Below the pieces are notes generated by a model. It saw only the letters and a program-made list of their open reading frames with translations, ran no database searches and was not told the origin of the DNA. Made by a program: the position numbers and the translations under genes. A stretch of DNA of 63,520 nucleotides, from contig CAIMFH010000168.1 in NCBI GenBank assembly GCA_903840265.1, forward strand, positions 1 to 63,520, given 5' to 3'. Positions within the stretch are counted from its first letter, which is position 1; each line of letters starts with the position of its first letter. Origin of the DNA: an uncultured Schlesneria sp. (lineage in GTDB: Bacteria; Planctomycetota; Planctomycetia; Planctomycetales; Planctomycetaceae). Positions 9,429 to 18,270 of this stretch are shown here, piece by piece.

Positions 9429-10673
9429 ATGAAGCAATCGAATCCACAGCTTATGAGCGCCCCCGATAAGCAAATCTCAAGTGCCAGGCGATTACGAGGG
9501 CGATGGTGGATTGTGTTCGCCACTGCTTGTGTAACAGTCGTTGCGGCGTTCTGGTTGACCAGAAACCTGAGTCCCGAGAATGCGTATCGCCGTGGCCGAG
9601 CGGCGTTGCTGACGGGCGACCGCGAGACTGTTCTGCGAGAGGCGGAGTCATTGATTCAAACTCCGAAGTATCAGTCGCATGGCTGGTTGCTCAAGGGGCT
9701 GTTGCTGTCGCGGCTCGGCAAGCTGGATCAGGCGATCACATATCTGGAGAAATCTGCAGAAAATGAATCACTTGCCATCGAGGCCAATACCGTTGCCGCA
9801 CAGTGCCTCTACCAGTCTGGTCTCTATCTTCAGGCCATCCAGGCTTCCAACCGTGCATTGGAACGAGACGAACGTTGCGTGGATGCCCGACGCTGGCTGG
9901 CCGCCGCGTACTATGATCTCGGCGCTGTCACCAACGCCGTTGAAGAATTGGAACGCATTTCGGTCGAAGCCCCGGCTGACCCGCGCCCGACGCGGTTGCT
10001 CGGCTTGATTGCCAGAGACAGCGAGAGCTATCCCGACGCGATCCAGTACTATCGCGAATCATTGACGCGGGATACGAATCAACCGGAGGTCGTCGCAGAA
10101 CTGGCCGAATGCCTGATGAAACGAAATCAGCCGGCAGAGGCGTTGGTGATTCTGGGACAATGTGAACCGTCGGCGGTTGTGCTGACTTTGACTGCGGAGT
10201 GTTTGAGCAGAGTGGGACGACTGAAGGAGGCTCACGACAGTTTGCGTAATGCGTTGAGACTGGAACCTCAATTCTTTCCTGCAATGTTGGCTTTGGGAAA
10301 ACTACACCTCGATCAAGGAAACAACAGCGACGCACTGCAGGTGTTAACGGACGCCGTTCGTCGCAATCCCAACGACAGCCAGGCTCACTTTCAATTGTCG
10401 CAGGCCATGCATCGGGCAGGAGATAAACAAGGAGCGGATCGCGAACTCCAGCAGATGCAGGAAATTCAGGCACTTGAACGGGAGTTCAGTTCGCTGCATG
10501 CGGCGGCAGCCAAGGAACCGAATGATGCCGCTTTGCGATTTCGCGCCGGCGAAGTGGCTCGACAACTTGGCAAGCTCAAATTGGCTCGGCTGTGGTATCG
10601 AGCGGCCTTGGCAATCGACCCTTCTGATATCAAGTCGCGGTCCGCCTTGCATGAGTTGGATCGATCCACATAA
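9429..10673 (+). CDS. Membrane-anchored tetratricopeptide-repeat protein
   Basis: About 414 residues. One N-terminal membrane segment (WWIVFATACVTVVAAFWL) precedes a long run of TPR units, e.g. LLKGLLLSRLGKLDQAITYL, AAQCLYQSGLYLQAIQASN, AELAECLMKRNQPAEALVIL, LGKLHLDQGNNSDALQVLTD, AGEVARQLGKLKLARLWYR. The start is ambiguous: TTG 9423, ATG 9429 or ATG 9453 all keep the membrane segment; I use 9429. It lies close behind the CRTAC1-like lipoprotein and is likely its partner or assembly scaffold, which is inference from the repeated pairing of these families. Confidence 0.85.
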   Translation: MKQSNPQLMSAPDKQISSARRLRGRWWIVFATACVTVVAAFWLTRNLSPENAYRRGRAALLTGDRETVLREAESLIQTPKYQSHGWLLKGLLLSRLGKLDQAITYLEKSAENESLAIEANTVAAQCLYQSGLYLQAIQASNRALERDERCVDARRWLAAAYYDLGAVTNAVEELERISVEAPADPRPTRLLGLIARDSESYPDAIQYYRESLTRDTNQPEVVAELAECLMKRNQPAEALVILGQCEPSAVVLTLTAECLSRVGRLKEAHDSLRNALRLEPQFFPAMLALGKLHLDQGNNSDALQVLTDAVRRNPNDSQAHFQLSQAMHRAGDKQGADRELQQMQEIQALEREFSSLHAAAAKEPNDAALRFRAGEVARQLGKLKLARLWYRAALAIDPSDIKSRSALHELDRST

Positions 10674-10772
10674 ATCGCTCCTGTTGTACATTCGCACCCG
10701 CGCTGGAGGGAATGACGGAAGCAGCAGGGAGCAAGAATCACGGGTCGTGAATAACCCGACCGCATCGTGCGC

Positions 10773-10814
10773 AAAAAAAACACCGGCTTTGTCAGACAAA
10801 ACCAGTGTTTTCTA
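10773..10814 (-). terminator. Rho-independent terminator of the lipoprotein/DUF1559 unit
   Basis: Read on the minus strand, aaaacactggttttgtc pairs with gacaaagccggtgtttt (about 17 pairs with two G-T wobbles, very short loop) and is followed by a run of eight T. It lies 12 bases past the stop of the lipoprotein gene. This is the strongest intrinsic terminator in the window together with the one at 51868. Confidence 0.9.
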
Positions 10815-10825
10815 GTTGCGTGAAT

Positions 10826-11326
10826 TTACTGCAGTTCAATCTTAAAGTGATTGTCGTTCCCCGGCTTGATCGTATAAGACAAACCGCTGGTTTCGGTCTT
10901 CGCATACTTCTCTGGAATTGGAGACACGGGCTTCGGAGCCGCTGCCACAGGTGTTGTCGACATCTGCTGCAACTCATTTAGTTTTTTCATGTAAGCTTCT
11001 TGCTCCGCCGGTGTCTTTGGAGGGGGAGGCAATGCGCCCCCCGCCGAGTCCGGTCCCGGAGCAGACACCGAGATCGCGACTTTATGAGCCCCAATCAAGC
11101 CGCCGCGGAACGTTCCGGTCGCGAGTCGGAATTTGCCGTTGGTGTCCGTCGTTCCCAAAGCCACAGCCCCCTTCTCGGGGACAAATATGACACTGGCTCC
11201 TGCGACTGGCTTACCCATATACAACACTTCGCCATCAGCAGGCGCCACCGCTGGACCGCTGCTAGACGAGCAGCCGACGACGAGTGCCATCAAACAAGCG
11301 GCCGATAAAACAGAACTCGATTTCAC
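10826..11326 (-). CDS. Small lipoprotein with carboxypeptidase-regulatory-like fold
   Basis: A 166-residue lipoprotein of the type that accompanies DUF1559 genes in planctomycetes. The signal peptide ends in LVVGCSSSS. The body starts with the characteristic beta-sandwich phrase DGEVLYMGKPVAGASVIFVP and TDTNGKFRLATGTFRGG, as in transthyretin/carboxypeptidase-regulatory-like domains, then a Pro/Ala-rich linker and YTIKPGNDNHFKIEL. The GTG at 11326 is chosen because acagga lies at proper distance before it and it begins the signal peptide; a TTG at 11362 is in frame. It lies 54 bases downstream of the DUF1559 gene and shares its terminator. Confidence 0.85.
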   Translation of the reverse strand: MKSSSVLSAACLMALVVGCSSSSGPAVAPADGEVLYMGKPVAGASVIFVPEKGAVALGTTDTNGKFRLATGTFRGGLIGAHKVAISVSAPGPDSAGGALPPPPKTPAEQEAYMKKLNELQQMSTTPVAAAPKPVSPIPEKYAKTETSGLSYTIKPGNDNHFKIELQ

Positions 11327-11380
11327 GAGGATTGTTCCTGTAAACAGGTGGTGGTTTTGCAAATCTGGCTCGTGGTGAGA

Positions 11381-12340
11381 TTAGAAATCGCCGACGACCT
11401 GACCGTCAGCTCTGCCGCCTAACCGTTGGAAGGTCGTCTGGTGATCGATGTTCTGACTCAGGAAATGGACCGATCCATCGACAAACAGGAAGTGGGCACC
11501 ACCCGTATGGCGTGATCGGAAACCGAAACTGATATTCCACTTGTTTTGTGCCGTGCAGCCAGGCACGCGGATGAGCGCTCCGGTTGCCCAAGTGCAGGTC
11601 GTGTAGTCATTGATCGGGGCTTGGGTTCCGGAATGGAAATTTCCCATCCCGTTCTGAACCCAGAATCCCCCTCCATAGTGGTCGTTACAAGTTGGCAGCA
11701 CCTCGCCCATGTGAATGACGTTCGACGTTCCATCGGTGACGTGCCGGATACCGATGGAAACGGCATCTCGGTTTCCCATTCCGGAGACGTCGCTTGCGTT
11801 GAACGAGTCGGCATTGTTCGGATTCAGCATCAGTGCGAACGTCTGGTATTGATTGCAATCGCCACCGTAAGACGCATTTCCTTGCGAACCCATGGAACCA
11901 TCGTAGTTCGTTTGACCGATGCCGTTAAACGGATTGGAACTGCCTCCGTCCGATGGGCATGTTACCCCTGGAATCGCGATTGAGCGAATGAGTTGACCCG
12001 AAGGAAGCGTCTGACCTGATGCGTCGGCACTGTTCATGTTGAGTTGGTTGAACAACGGAGCCTGGTCGAGATAGGGGAACAATCGAGGGATAAATCCCAA
12101 GTTCGGGGCGGCGCTGCAACATCCGCCAGATCCACCGGGGGCAAACATGTTGTAAGTGTCATGGTAGTTGGCCAGTGCCAGACCAAACTGCTTCAGATTG
12201 TTCTTACACTGTGTGCGACGAGCTGCCTCACGCGCCTGTTGAACGGCGGGTAGTAGTAACGCAATCAAAACGGCGATGATGGCGATAACCACCAGCAGTT
12301 CGATTAGCGTAAAACCTCGTTGCTTGAGATGTTTTGCCAT
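11381..12340 (-). CDS. DUF1559 protein with prepilin-type N-terminus
   Basis: A 319-residue protein with a type IV prepilin cleavage/methylation motif (RGFTLIELLVVIAIIAVL, residues 8-26), then a DUF1559 domain (REAARRTQCKNNLKQFGLAL, CPSDGGSSNPF, the C-terminal HTGGAHFLFVDGSVHFLSQN). Such proteins are hugely expanded in planctomycetes and are thought to be pseudopilin-like surface or periplasmic proteins. A prepilin peptidase would cut before the Phe. ggag lies six bases before the ATG. It is the first gene of a two-gene unit with the lipoprotein downstream. Confidence 0.92.
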   Translation of the reverse strand: MAKHLKQRGFTLIELLVVIAIIAVLIALLLPAVQQAREAARRTQCKNNLKQFGLALANYHDTYNMFAPGGSGGCCSAAPNLGFIPRLFPYLDQAPLFNQLNMNSADASGQTLPSGQLIRSIAIPGVTCPSDGGSSNPFNGIGQTNYDGSMGSQGNASYGGDCNQYQTFALMLNPNNADSFNASDVSGMGNRDAVSIGIRHVTDGTSNVIHMGEVLPTCNDHYGGGFWVQNGMGNFHSGTQAPINDYTTCTWATGALIRVPGCTAQNKWNISFGFRSRHTGGAHFLFVDGSVHFLSQNIDHQTTFQRLGGRADGQVVGDF

Positions 12341-12767
12341 GTTGTGCTCCGCGAAAGTTGAGAAGTGAGCAGAAAAAAACGGATTAGGCCCGACCCGTGA
12401 CGTGAACTGAATTCGAGTCGTATGGAGGACGAGTTGGACATCGTACCGACAAATTTGATGCTTGCAACTTCGTTGCCATCAGGTGTTTAAAGATGATACA
12501 GACATAGCGTCTCAGTTCTGGGGCCATTCGAGGTCGAGGCGGGCTGGCTTGAATAAGCTTCGGATCATTTGGCGGCGGCGGTTTATCGTTTTCCGCCGTT
12601 TCACCGTGGATGAGACTTTTGGCGGAGAATACTATCGCCAATTTCGCCGTGAAGTGATCGCCGCAGTGAATATACTGGGATTGCGTGTCCTTACTACCCA
12701 ATCTCGATGACAGTTCCTGATCTGACATCACGGTGAAGACGTCGCTAATCGGGTTTAGAAACCACGC
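12341..12767. other. Intergenic region between DUF1559 gene and PVC cytochrome gene
   Basis: Roughly 430 bases. It carries the promoter region of the minus-strand DUF1559 unit and the 3' flank of the large cytochrome gene. Reading frames exist on both strands (82 and 115 codons) but have no recognisable domain or ribosome site, so I do not call them. No repeat-family member was found. Confidence 0.45.
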
Positions 12768-15700
12768 CTATCTGGTCATGCTGACCAGATAGGCGTACAA
12801 GTCAGCGTGGTCTTGCGGTGTCAGATCTTTCAGCAAGCCAGAGGGCATGAGAGACACCGGTGACTTCCGTTTGTCTTCGACCTGGGATGTCTCGATTCGA
12901 AATGTTTGACCGGTCCCATTTCGCAAGATGAAGCCGTCCACAGATTCGTAGATGACCAGCCCGGAATAGGACTGGCCGTCTTTTGTCTGGACGAGCGTGG
13001 TTTGATACCGAGCCGACACGTCGCGGCTCGGCAGAACAATCGCCGTGAACAAGTCTTCCTTCGAAAAGCGGTTAGTGGCTCCCGTCAGGTCTGGACCCAA
13101 CGCACCGCTCGCGGAATGACATTGCGCACAAGCGCGACGTGTGTACAACTCGCCTCCGCGTGTCGCATTTCCTTTCGACCAGTCGACCCCTTTTAAGGTC
13201 GCGAGTAGTTTGGTTTGTTCTCCAGCGGAATCACCCATCTCGGCTGCCGTCTCGGCCGGCCACTTCTGTTGGCACCAGGCAGTCCAGCTATTGATCGTGG
13301 CTGGCTGCGGAACATGTCCCGCTTTTCCTGTGATGAATGGAAACTTGACTCCGTTGTTGCGTTCCAGGTGCTGCACGACGACCTCGCGCAGATCGAACTC
13401 GCGTTCATCGGATCCCAATCGACGCAGCGACTTCAGCAGCGCCAACTGTTCGGTCGAATGCTTGTTCGGCCCGAGCTTGTCCAATGCGGCCAGGCACGCA
13501 CTCTGGACCTCCGACTGCGACCAATCGAGGCCCGCCACAAATCGGGGGCGGTCGGCCGGTTCTGGATTACGGCTCAGCACTACCAGCACTGATCCGCGCA
13601 CCACAAACCGATCGAATTGTGAACGCAGCAAAACTCGATGAGCGGGGTCCGTCGAATCTGCGAGTGCGAAAATGACTTCGTTGGTCCAACCGTAGTCGGG
13701 GTCGGCAGCGATCTGTTTGGCGAAGGCCGCCCAGGCTGCGGGCAATAGTTCGGGGGCCATTTGATTCAAGAAGACCGTGTGACCGGGACGTCCAAATGCA
13801 GGATGTCCCACCAGCGACGATGCCAGGTAATCATCCGCCAGTGCCAGGGTGACCCAGATATCTTTGATGCGATCACTCCAACTGGCGTCTTGGCTTAGTC
13901 CTCGTTTAACAACTTTGCTCTCCAGTTGAACCAGGGTTTTCACGATGACGTCGCGCTGCTTGACCGTGTGTGTCATCGGCAACCGCGCCAGCGATGCCAG
14001 GTGATGGATATCTTCGATCGGGTCCGATTCGTCGGTCATCTTTTCGACGATCGCATCCGCCAGCCGACCGTTGAACGAGGTTAACATGGCCAGCAGCCGC
14101 AGCAGTTCTCGATCGAGAGGAATGTCATCCGTGGGATACAGTGCGGTCAGGTCGACGCGCAACTGGTCGAGATCGCGTTCATAAGGTTCAAGGTCAATAC
14201 GGCTGGCATATCCATCGAACGTCGCCAGATGAGTGGTCGCGGGACCGAAATCACCAAGCGCGATCTGCAGAAGTCGCACCGCGTCTCGTTTCATCTCGAT
14301 GTCGTAGCCCTTGGTCTTCAGCACCGAAACCGCTAACGATGGGACAATGCTTTGCACGCGGCTGGCATCTTGACTCGGACGATTCAGCCAGCCGTGGGCA
14401 TAGCTGATCACCGCTCGCGCACCGACTTTGGTGGCGTCGCTGGAGACCATCGGCAACATAGCGTCATCCAGTCGTGAAACTACCTGGGCCGCCTGCCAGC
14501 GATTGAAGCGTTCATTACTCCCCAGGCAGCGGGCCAGACTTGGCAACAGCTTCGCCCAATCCTCCGGTGGCATCGTCGATGATTGGCACACTTCCAATGC
14601 ACAGCGACGAACATGTGGATCTGTGTCGCCCAGGTATTGCTTTAAGACCTCGACATTCGACTTGTCGTGGGTGACCCGACCATAAGACCAGATTGCGCGA
14701 GCCCGCACCGGGGCGTTTTTGCCGACAGAAAGCTGCTTCAGTGATTCTGTGTCGACGCCTTGGAACAGCTCCGTGAGGATTTCGATCGCACGAATGCGAC
14801 TGGAATCAGAAAGCTTGTCATTCAACGCGGCCTCACGAAAAGCAGCGGCTCCCAATTCCTTGGCGACTGGAGTCCAGCGCGCCCGCGACCAACTGCTGAG
14901 TGGTTGCGGCGCTTCCAGCACCGACGCGAGTTTGACATTGCCCTGTGATGGCGTTGTCGTCGTCGGGCCTTTGTGTCGAATGCGATAGACGCCTCCTCGG
15001 GTGCCTCGGCCACCAACACTCACGTACAACGATCCATCCGGACCGACTTCGGCATCTGTCGGAGCGAATCCGTGATGGCCGACGGCTGACATGAATAGCT
15101 CCGGCTCCGATTTCCACGTTTCTCCGGTAGCAGTCAGCGGGACCGCGTGAACTCGGCCGTACGTCCAATCGAGAACGAACAACGCGCCCCGGTACTTCTC
15201 CGGGAATTGCGTATGCCGATAGCAGGCCACTCCGGTCGGGGAACCCCGTCCGAACGAAGCGACGACGGGCGGCATGTCGAACGCCGCATCAGGTCGCATC
15301 CAGCTCTTGCTCACCCAGCCGTGGTCCGCGCCCGGAAGCACCTGAAACACCCGCGTGGGGCGATACCACGGCAGCGAGACTTCGCGTTCTTCATCGCTGT
15401 CATAGGTGAACAGATCACCCTGCGGATTGAAGGCAAAATCATAAGCGTTACGCAGGCCATGCGCGAGGATCTCTGCTCCCGACAGATCGGGCTTCAAACG
15501 CATCATCACACCCGCTCGAGGTTGTTTGATGGGCGAACTCGGCAACGTGACGTACCGCTCGTTGATATTGGCATTGTTTCCCGCGATCACATACCACCAT
15601 CCGTCGGGGCCCGGTTGGATGGAGTGAACGTCATGCTCGCCGCCCGATTTGGTTCGCAGAAAGATCTCTGGCGGACCATCGGCTTGATCGTCGCCATTCG

Positions 15701-16067
15701 CATCACGGAGTCGCAGCAAGCCGCCGTCACCGATGCACAGCAGCGATGTTCCGTGGGAGTACAGGCCTTGAGCCCCGTTCTTCGGCAGGTTCGAGAACAG
15801 CTTGGCTTCGTCCGCTTTGCCGTCCCCGTTCTTGTCGATCAGGATCTTGATATAGCCCGCACCAGCAACGACGACGCGACCCTGCGAATCGATCGTCATC
15901 GAGTAGATGTCGTGCGCCAGATCGTCTCCGGCGAACTCGACGATCTCGAAGCCCTCGGGAACTTTCAGTCCCAAGTCGTCGGCAACCAGTCGGTTTGTGG
16001 CTGACAACAGGCAGACAATGGCAATTGCTGCGCCAGCCAACATCCGTCCGTGGGAACGTGGCATCAT
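12768..16067 (-). CDS. PVC-type heme-binding protein (beta-propeller, HEAT, cytochrome c)
   Basis: A 1099-residue exported protein. After a signal peptide (AGAAIAIVCLLSATNRLVA) comes a six-bladed propeller of the 'membrane-bound dehydrogenase' type (KVPEGFEIVEFAGDDL, IKILIDKNGDGKADEA, HGLRNAYDFAFNPQGDLFT), then a long alpha-helical HEAT-like region, then a C-terminal cytochrome c domain with CAQCH at residues 980-984 and a following GPDLTG. This three-part arrangement is typical of Planctomycetes-Verrucomicrobia-Chlamydiae proteins. The likely role is periplasmic oxidation of carbohydrates or alcohols with heme as electron exit; the substrate is not known. The gene stands alone; no sulfatase or glycosidase is adjacent. 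Confidence 0.9.
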   Translation of the reverse strand: MMPRSHGRMLAGAAIAIVCLLSATNRLVADDLGLKVPEGFEIVEFAGDDLAHDIYSMTIDSQGRVVVAGAGYIKILIDKNGDGKADEAKLFSNLPKNGAQGLYSHGTSLLCIGDGGLLRLRDANGDDQADGPPEIFLRTKSGGEHDVHSIQPGPDGWWYVIAGNNANINERYVTLPSSPIKQPRAGVMMRLKPDLSGAEILAHGLRNAYDFAFNPQGDLFTYDSDEEREVSLPWYRPTRVFQVLPGADHGWVSKSWMRPDAAFDMPPVVASFGRGSPTGVACYRHTQFPEKYRGALFVLDWTYGRVHAVPLTATGETWKSEPELFMSAVGHHGFAPTDAEVGPDGSLYVSVGGRGTRGGVYRIRHKGPTTTTPSQGNVKLASVLEAPQPLSSWSRARWTPVAKELGAAAFREAALNDKLSDSSRIRAIEILTELFQGVDTESLKQLSVGKNAPVRARAIWSYGRVTHDKSNVEVLKQYLGDTDPHVRRCALEVCQSSTMPPEDWAKLLPSLARCLGSNERFNRWQAAQVVSRLDDAMLPMVSSDATKVGARAVISYAHGWLNRPSQDASRVQSIVPSLAVSVLKTKGYDIEMKRDAVRLLQIALGDFGPATTHLATFDGYASRIDLEPYERDLDQLRVDLTALYPTDDIPLDRELLRLLAMLTSFNGRLADAIVEKMTDESDPIEDIHHLASLARLPMTHTVKQRDVIVKTLVQLESKVVKRGLSQDASWSDRIKDIWVTLALADDYLASSLVGHPAFGRPGHTVFLNQMAPELLPAAWAAFAKQIAADPDYGWTNEVIFALADSTDPAHRVLLRSQFDRFVVRGSVLVVLSRNPEPADRPRFVAGLDWSQSEVQSACLAALDKLGPNKHSTEQLALLKSLRRLGSDEREFDLREVVVQHLERNNGVKFPFITGKAGHVPQPATINSWTAWCQQKWPAETAAEMGDSAGEQTKLLATLKGVDWSKGNATRGGELYTRRACAQCHSASGALGPDLTGATNRFSKEDLFTAIVLPSRDVSARYQTTLVQTKDGQSYSGLVIYESVDGFILRNGTGQTFRIETSQVEDKRKSPVSLMPSGLLKDLTPQDHADLYAYLVSMTR

Positions 16068-16220
16068 TCATCCGTGATTAAAGTTCAGGCCAAATAGAAG
16101 TGGCGGCCAACAGCCTCGCTGTACGATTAATGGCCTAAATCTTACTCGCGATTGGCTTTGAGTGGCAATGGCGGTCTAGGCCAACGTGGCTCTGGTCATT
16201 CGCAGTAATGCCGTGGGTGC

Positions 16221-16259
16221 AAAAGACTTGAAGTCTTGCGTGGGCTGAAAGCCCACCCC
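16221..16259. repeat. Double small palindrome in intergenic region
   Basis: Two adjacent hairpins, aagacttgaagtctt and gtgggctgaaagcccac, lie between the pseudouridine synthase stop and the PVC cytochrome start. The ggctgaaagcc type of hairpin is common between bacterial genes and may be an RNA-stability or repeat element. Confidence 0.5.
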
Positions 16260-16292
16260 ACGAAGGCCAAAGCCATCAGTCACCCACAATGA

Positions 16293-17459
16293 CTACTTCA
16301 CCGAACCAGATTTCCTCAGCCGTTTGACAAGATGGTCCAAGTCTGCAGGGAACGGCATCTGGAAGAAGAGTTCTTCACCGCTGACCGGGTGAATAAAGCC
16401 CAATTCCGCCGCATGCAGCGCCAGCCGAGGAGCCCCACTGACATCTTTAATTTTCTCAGCTCCGAAGGGCTGGTCATATTTGATGTCGCCGCAGACCATG
16501 CAGCCTTTCTCGGCCAGATGGATGCGAATCTGGTTAGTGCGGCCCGTTTCCAGGCGGCATTCAACTTGGCTGTAGTCGCCCAATTGTTCCATCCAGCGCA
16601 CGTGAGTCACCGCGCGCTGGCCGATCTTGCTGTTGTAGACGCTGCCGCGCCGACCGTCGCCGCGATCTCGAACCAGATTTGACACGATCGTCCCGTCCTG
16701 CGGGCGACCATGGACGATGGCCCAGTAGACTCGGTGGACCGTGTGTTTGCGAAACTGGCTGACGAGATGCGCTTCGGCTTCTTCGTTTCTCGCAAATACC
16801 AGCACCCCGCTGGTATCGCGATCCAGGCGATGGACACAGCGAACCAAGGACATCCGGGCCCGTGATCGCGTCCCCGGTGGAATCCGCTGCGCCAGCAATT
16901 CGTTGAGCGCTTCATCCAGCGACGGCTGTCGAGCCTTACGCTCCAGCGACCAGTTTCGCTCCTCAGGACGACGATGCGTCATCATCCCCGCGGGCTTTTC
17001 CACGACGACCACGTGCGGATCGGCGAAGATAATCTTGACATCGGAAGGCTGCGGCAACGGTGCTCGTGGCTTGTCCGCCAGAACCAACTCGTCTCCAGCG
17101 GCAACGCGTCTCGCTTCGTCGATACAGACCACGCCGTTCAACGAAACGTGCGCCTTGAGCAGTACGCTACGCAGCTTCGACCACGATTCACCCGGACGCA
17201 GCGCTCGCAAGATCGCCAGGACAGTGTGACCTGCCGCTTCAGCAGGGATCGTAAATGTCCCTCCCACTTCCAACGGCTCAAACGTCGGCAACGGAGGGAG
17301 CGACTTCTTTTTGTCCGATTCCTCCGGCAGCGCCACGCTCTTCTTCTTGACCTTGCGGACTGCTGGTTGAGGCTGCGATTGAGCTTGAGCTTCAGCTGCC
17401 TTCTGCCAACGCTTTTTGAGTTTGAAGGGACGGCGAGTCGACTTCTTCGGCTTACTCAT
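16293..17459 (-). CDS. RluA-family 23S/tRNA pseudouridine synthase
   Basis: A 388-residue protein. Residues 1-60 are very basic and Ala/Gln-rich, probably disordered. An S4-like RNA-binding segment follows (about 75-130: TVLAILRALRPGESWSKLRSVL, VSLNGVVCIDEARRVAAGDEL), then the RluA catalytic domain with the HRLDRDTSGVLVFARN motif; the catalytic Asp is D213. CRLETGRTNQIRIHLAEKGC and the final LHAAELGF are further family signatures. It isomerises uridine to pseudouridine in rRNA or tRNA; the target site cannot be told from sequence. The first 8 bases overlap the end of surE upstream, so the two are translationally coupled. Confidence 0.9.
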   Translation of the reverse strand: MSKPKKSTRRPFKLKKRWQKAAEAQAQSQPQPAVRKVKKKSVALPEESDKKKSLPPLPTFEPLEVGGTFTIPAEAAGHTVLAILRALRPGESWSKLRSVLLKAHVSLNGVVCIDEARRVAAGDELVLADKPRAPLPQPSDVKIIFADPHVVVVEKPAGMMTHRRPEERNWSLERKARQPSLDEALNELLAQRIPPGTRSRARMSLVRCVHRLDRDTSGVLVFARNEEAEAHLVSQFRKHTVHRVYWAIVHGRPQDGTIVSNLVRDRGDGRRGSVYNSKIGQRAVTHVRWMEQLGDYSQVECRLETGRTNQIRIHLAEKGCMVCGDIKYDQPFGAEKIKDVSGAPRLALHAAELGFIHPVSGEELFFQMPFPADLDHLVKRLRKSGSVK

Positions 17460-18222
17460 GGGAAGGAATCTCCCAGCTTTCGCTGCGAAGTTCGTTCAGC
17501 AGTTTTTGCTGCGTCAGGTCGAACTGCAGCGGAGTGACCGTGATGTTTCCCTCGGTCAGACTCTGTACGTCTGTCATCGGATCGTAGACATGGCACTTCA
17601 ACGGATTCAAGCCACTCCAGTAGTAGGTGCGTCCACGCGGATCGACTCGGGTCTCAATCTCGTCTGCTGAACGGCGGCATTCCATTCCGACAAACTTGAC
17701 ACCTCGCGGCCAGTTGGCTCGCGGTGGTGGAAAGTTGACGTTCCAAAGCATCCCCGGCTGCGTTCGTTCGTACAGCTTCTTGCACAGCGGAATCGCCCGT
17801 CGCGCCGTTTCCTCGAAGTTCGGTGGACCATCCATCCATTGCGACAACGCGATGGCAGGAATGCCGAAGAACGCGGCTTCAACAGCGGCGGCCACGGTCC
17901 CCGAATAGATCACGTTCAGCCCGACGTTGGCTCCGGCATTCAGACCGCTGATCACAATGTCAGGGCGAGGTTTGCATAACTCGTGGATTCCCAGCTTCAC
18001 GCAGTCGGCGGGACGGCCTTCCACCTTCCATCCGAAGAACTCACCGTTCCGATAATCCTTGGCAGCTAGCAAGGGATGCAGATAAGTGATCGAGTGGCCG
18101 ACGCCACTTTGTTCAGAAGCTGGTGACACCACTGTCACATCGCCCCATTTCCGCAATTCGTGATAGATCGCCAGCAAACTGGGAGCGTGAATACCGTCGT
18201 CATTAACCAATAAAATCTGCAT
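17452..18222 (-). CDS. surE: 5'/3'-nucleotidase SurE
   Basis: A 256-residue metal-dependent nucleoside monophosphatase. The N-terminus MQILLVNDDGIHAPSLLAI holds the metal-binding Asp pair, and SGLNAGANVGLNVIYSGTVA is the second diagnostic motif, with PADCVKLGIHEL between. I start at the ATG at 18222 because SurE proteins begin exactly there; an upstream in-frame start at 18264 adds only non-conserved residues. It overlaps the rluA-like gene by 8 bases and follows the ligase gene closely. SurE acts in stationary-phase survival and nucleotide recycling in other bacteria. Confidence 0.94.
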   Translation of the reverse strand: MQILLVNDDGIHAPSLLAIYHELRKWGDVTVVSPASEQSGVGHSITYLHPLLAAKDYRNGEFFGWKVEGRPADCVKLGIHELCKPRPDIVISGLNAGANVGLNVIYSGTVAAAVEAAFFGIPAIALSQWMDGPPNFEETARRAIPLCKKLYERTQPGMLWNVNFPPPRANWPRGVKFVGMECRRSADEIETRVDPRGRTYYWSGLNPLKCHVYDPMTDVQSLTEGNITVTPLQFDLTQQKLLNELRSESWEIPSHE

Positions 18223-18270
18223 CGTCGTCTCAAGAGCCTGATAATCGTCACGTCTGGTCGGCAATGCCGA

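Noticed and set aside
12384-12731. 115-codon minus-strand frame
   Set aside because: No domain, no ribosome site and low complexity in a likely promoter region.
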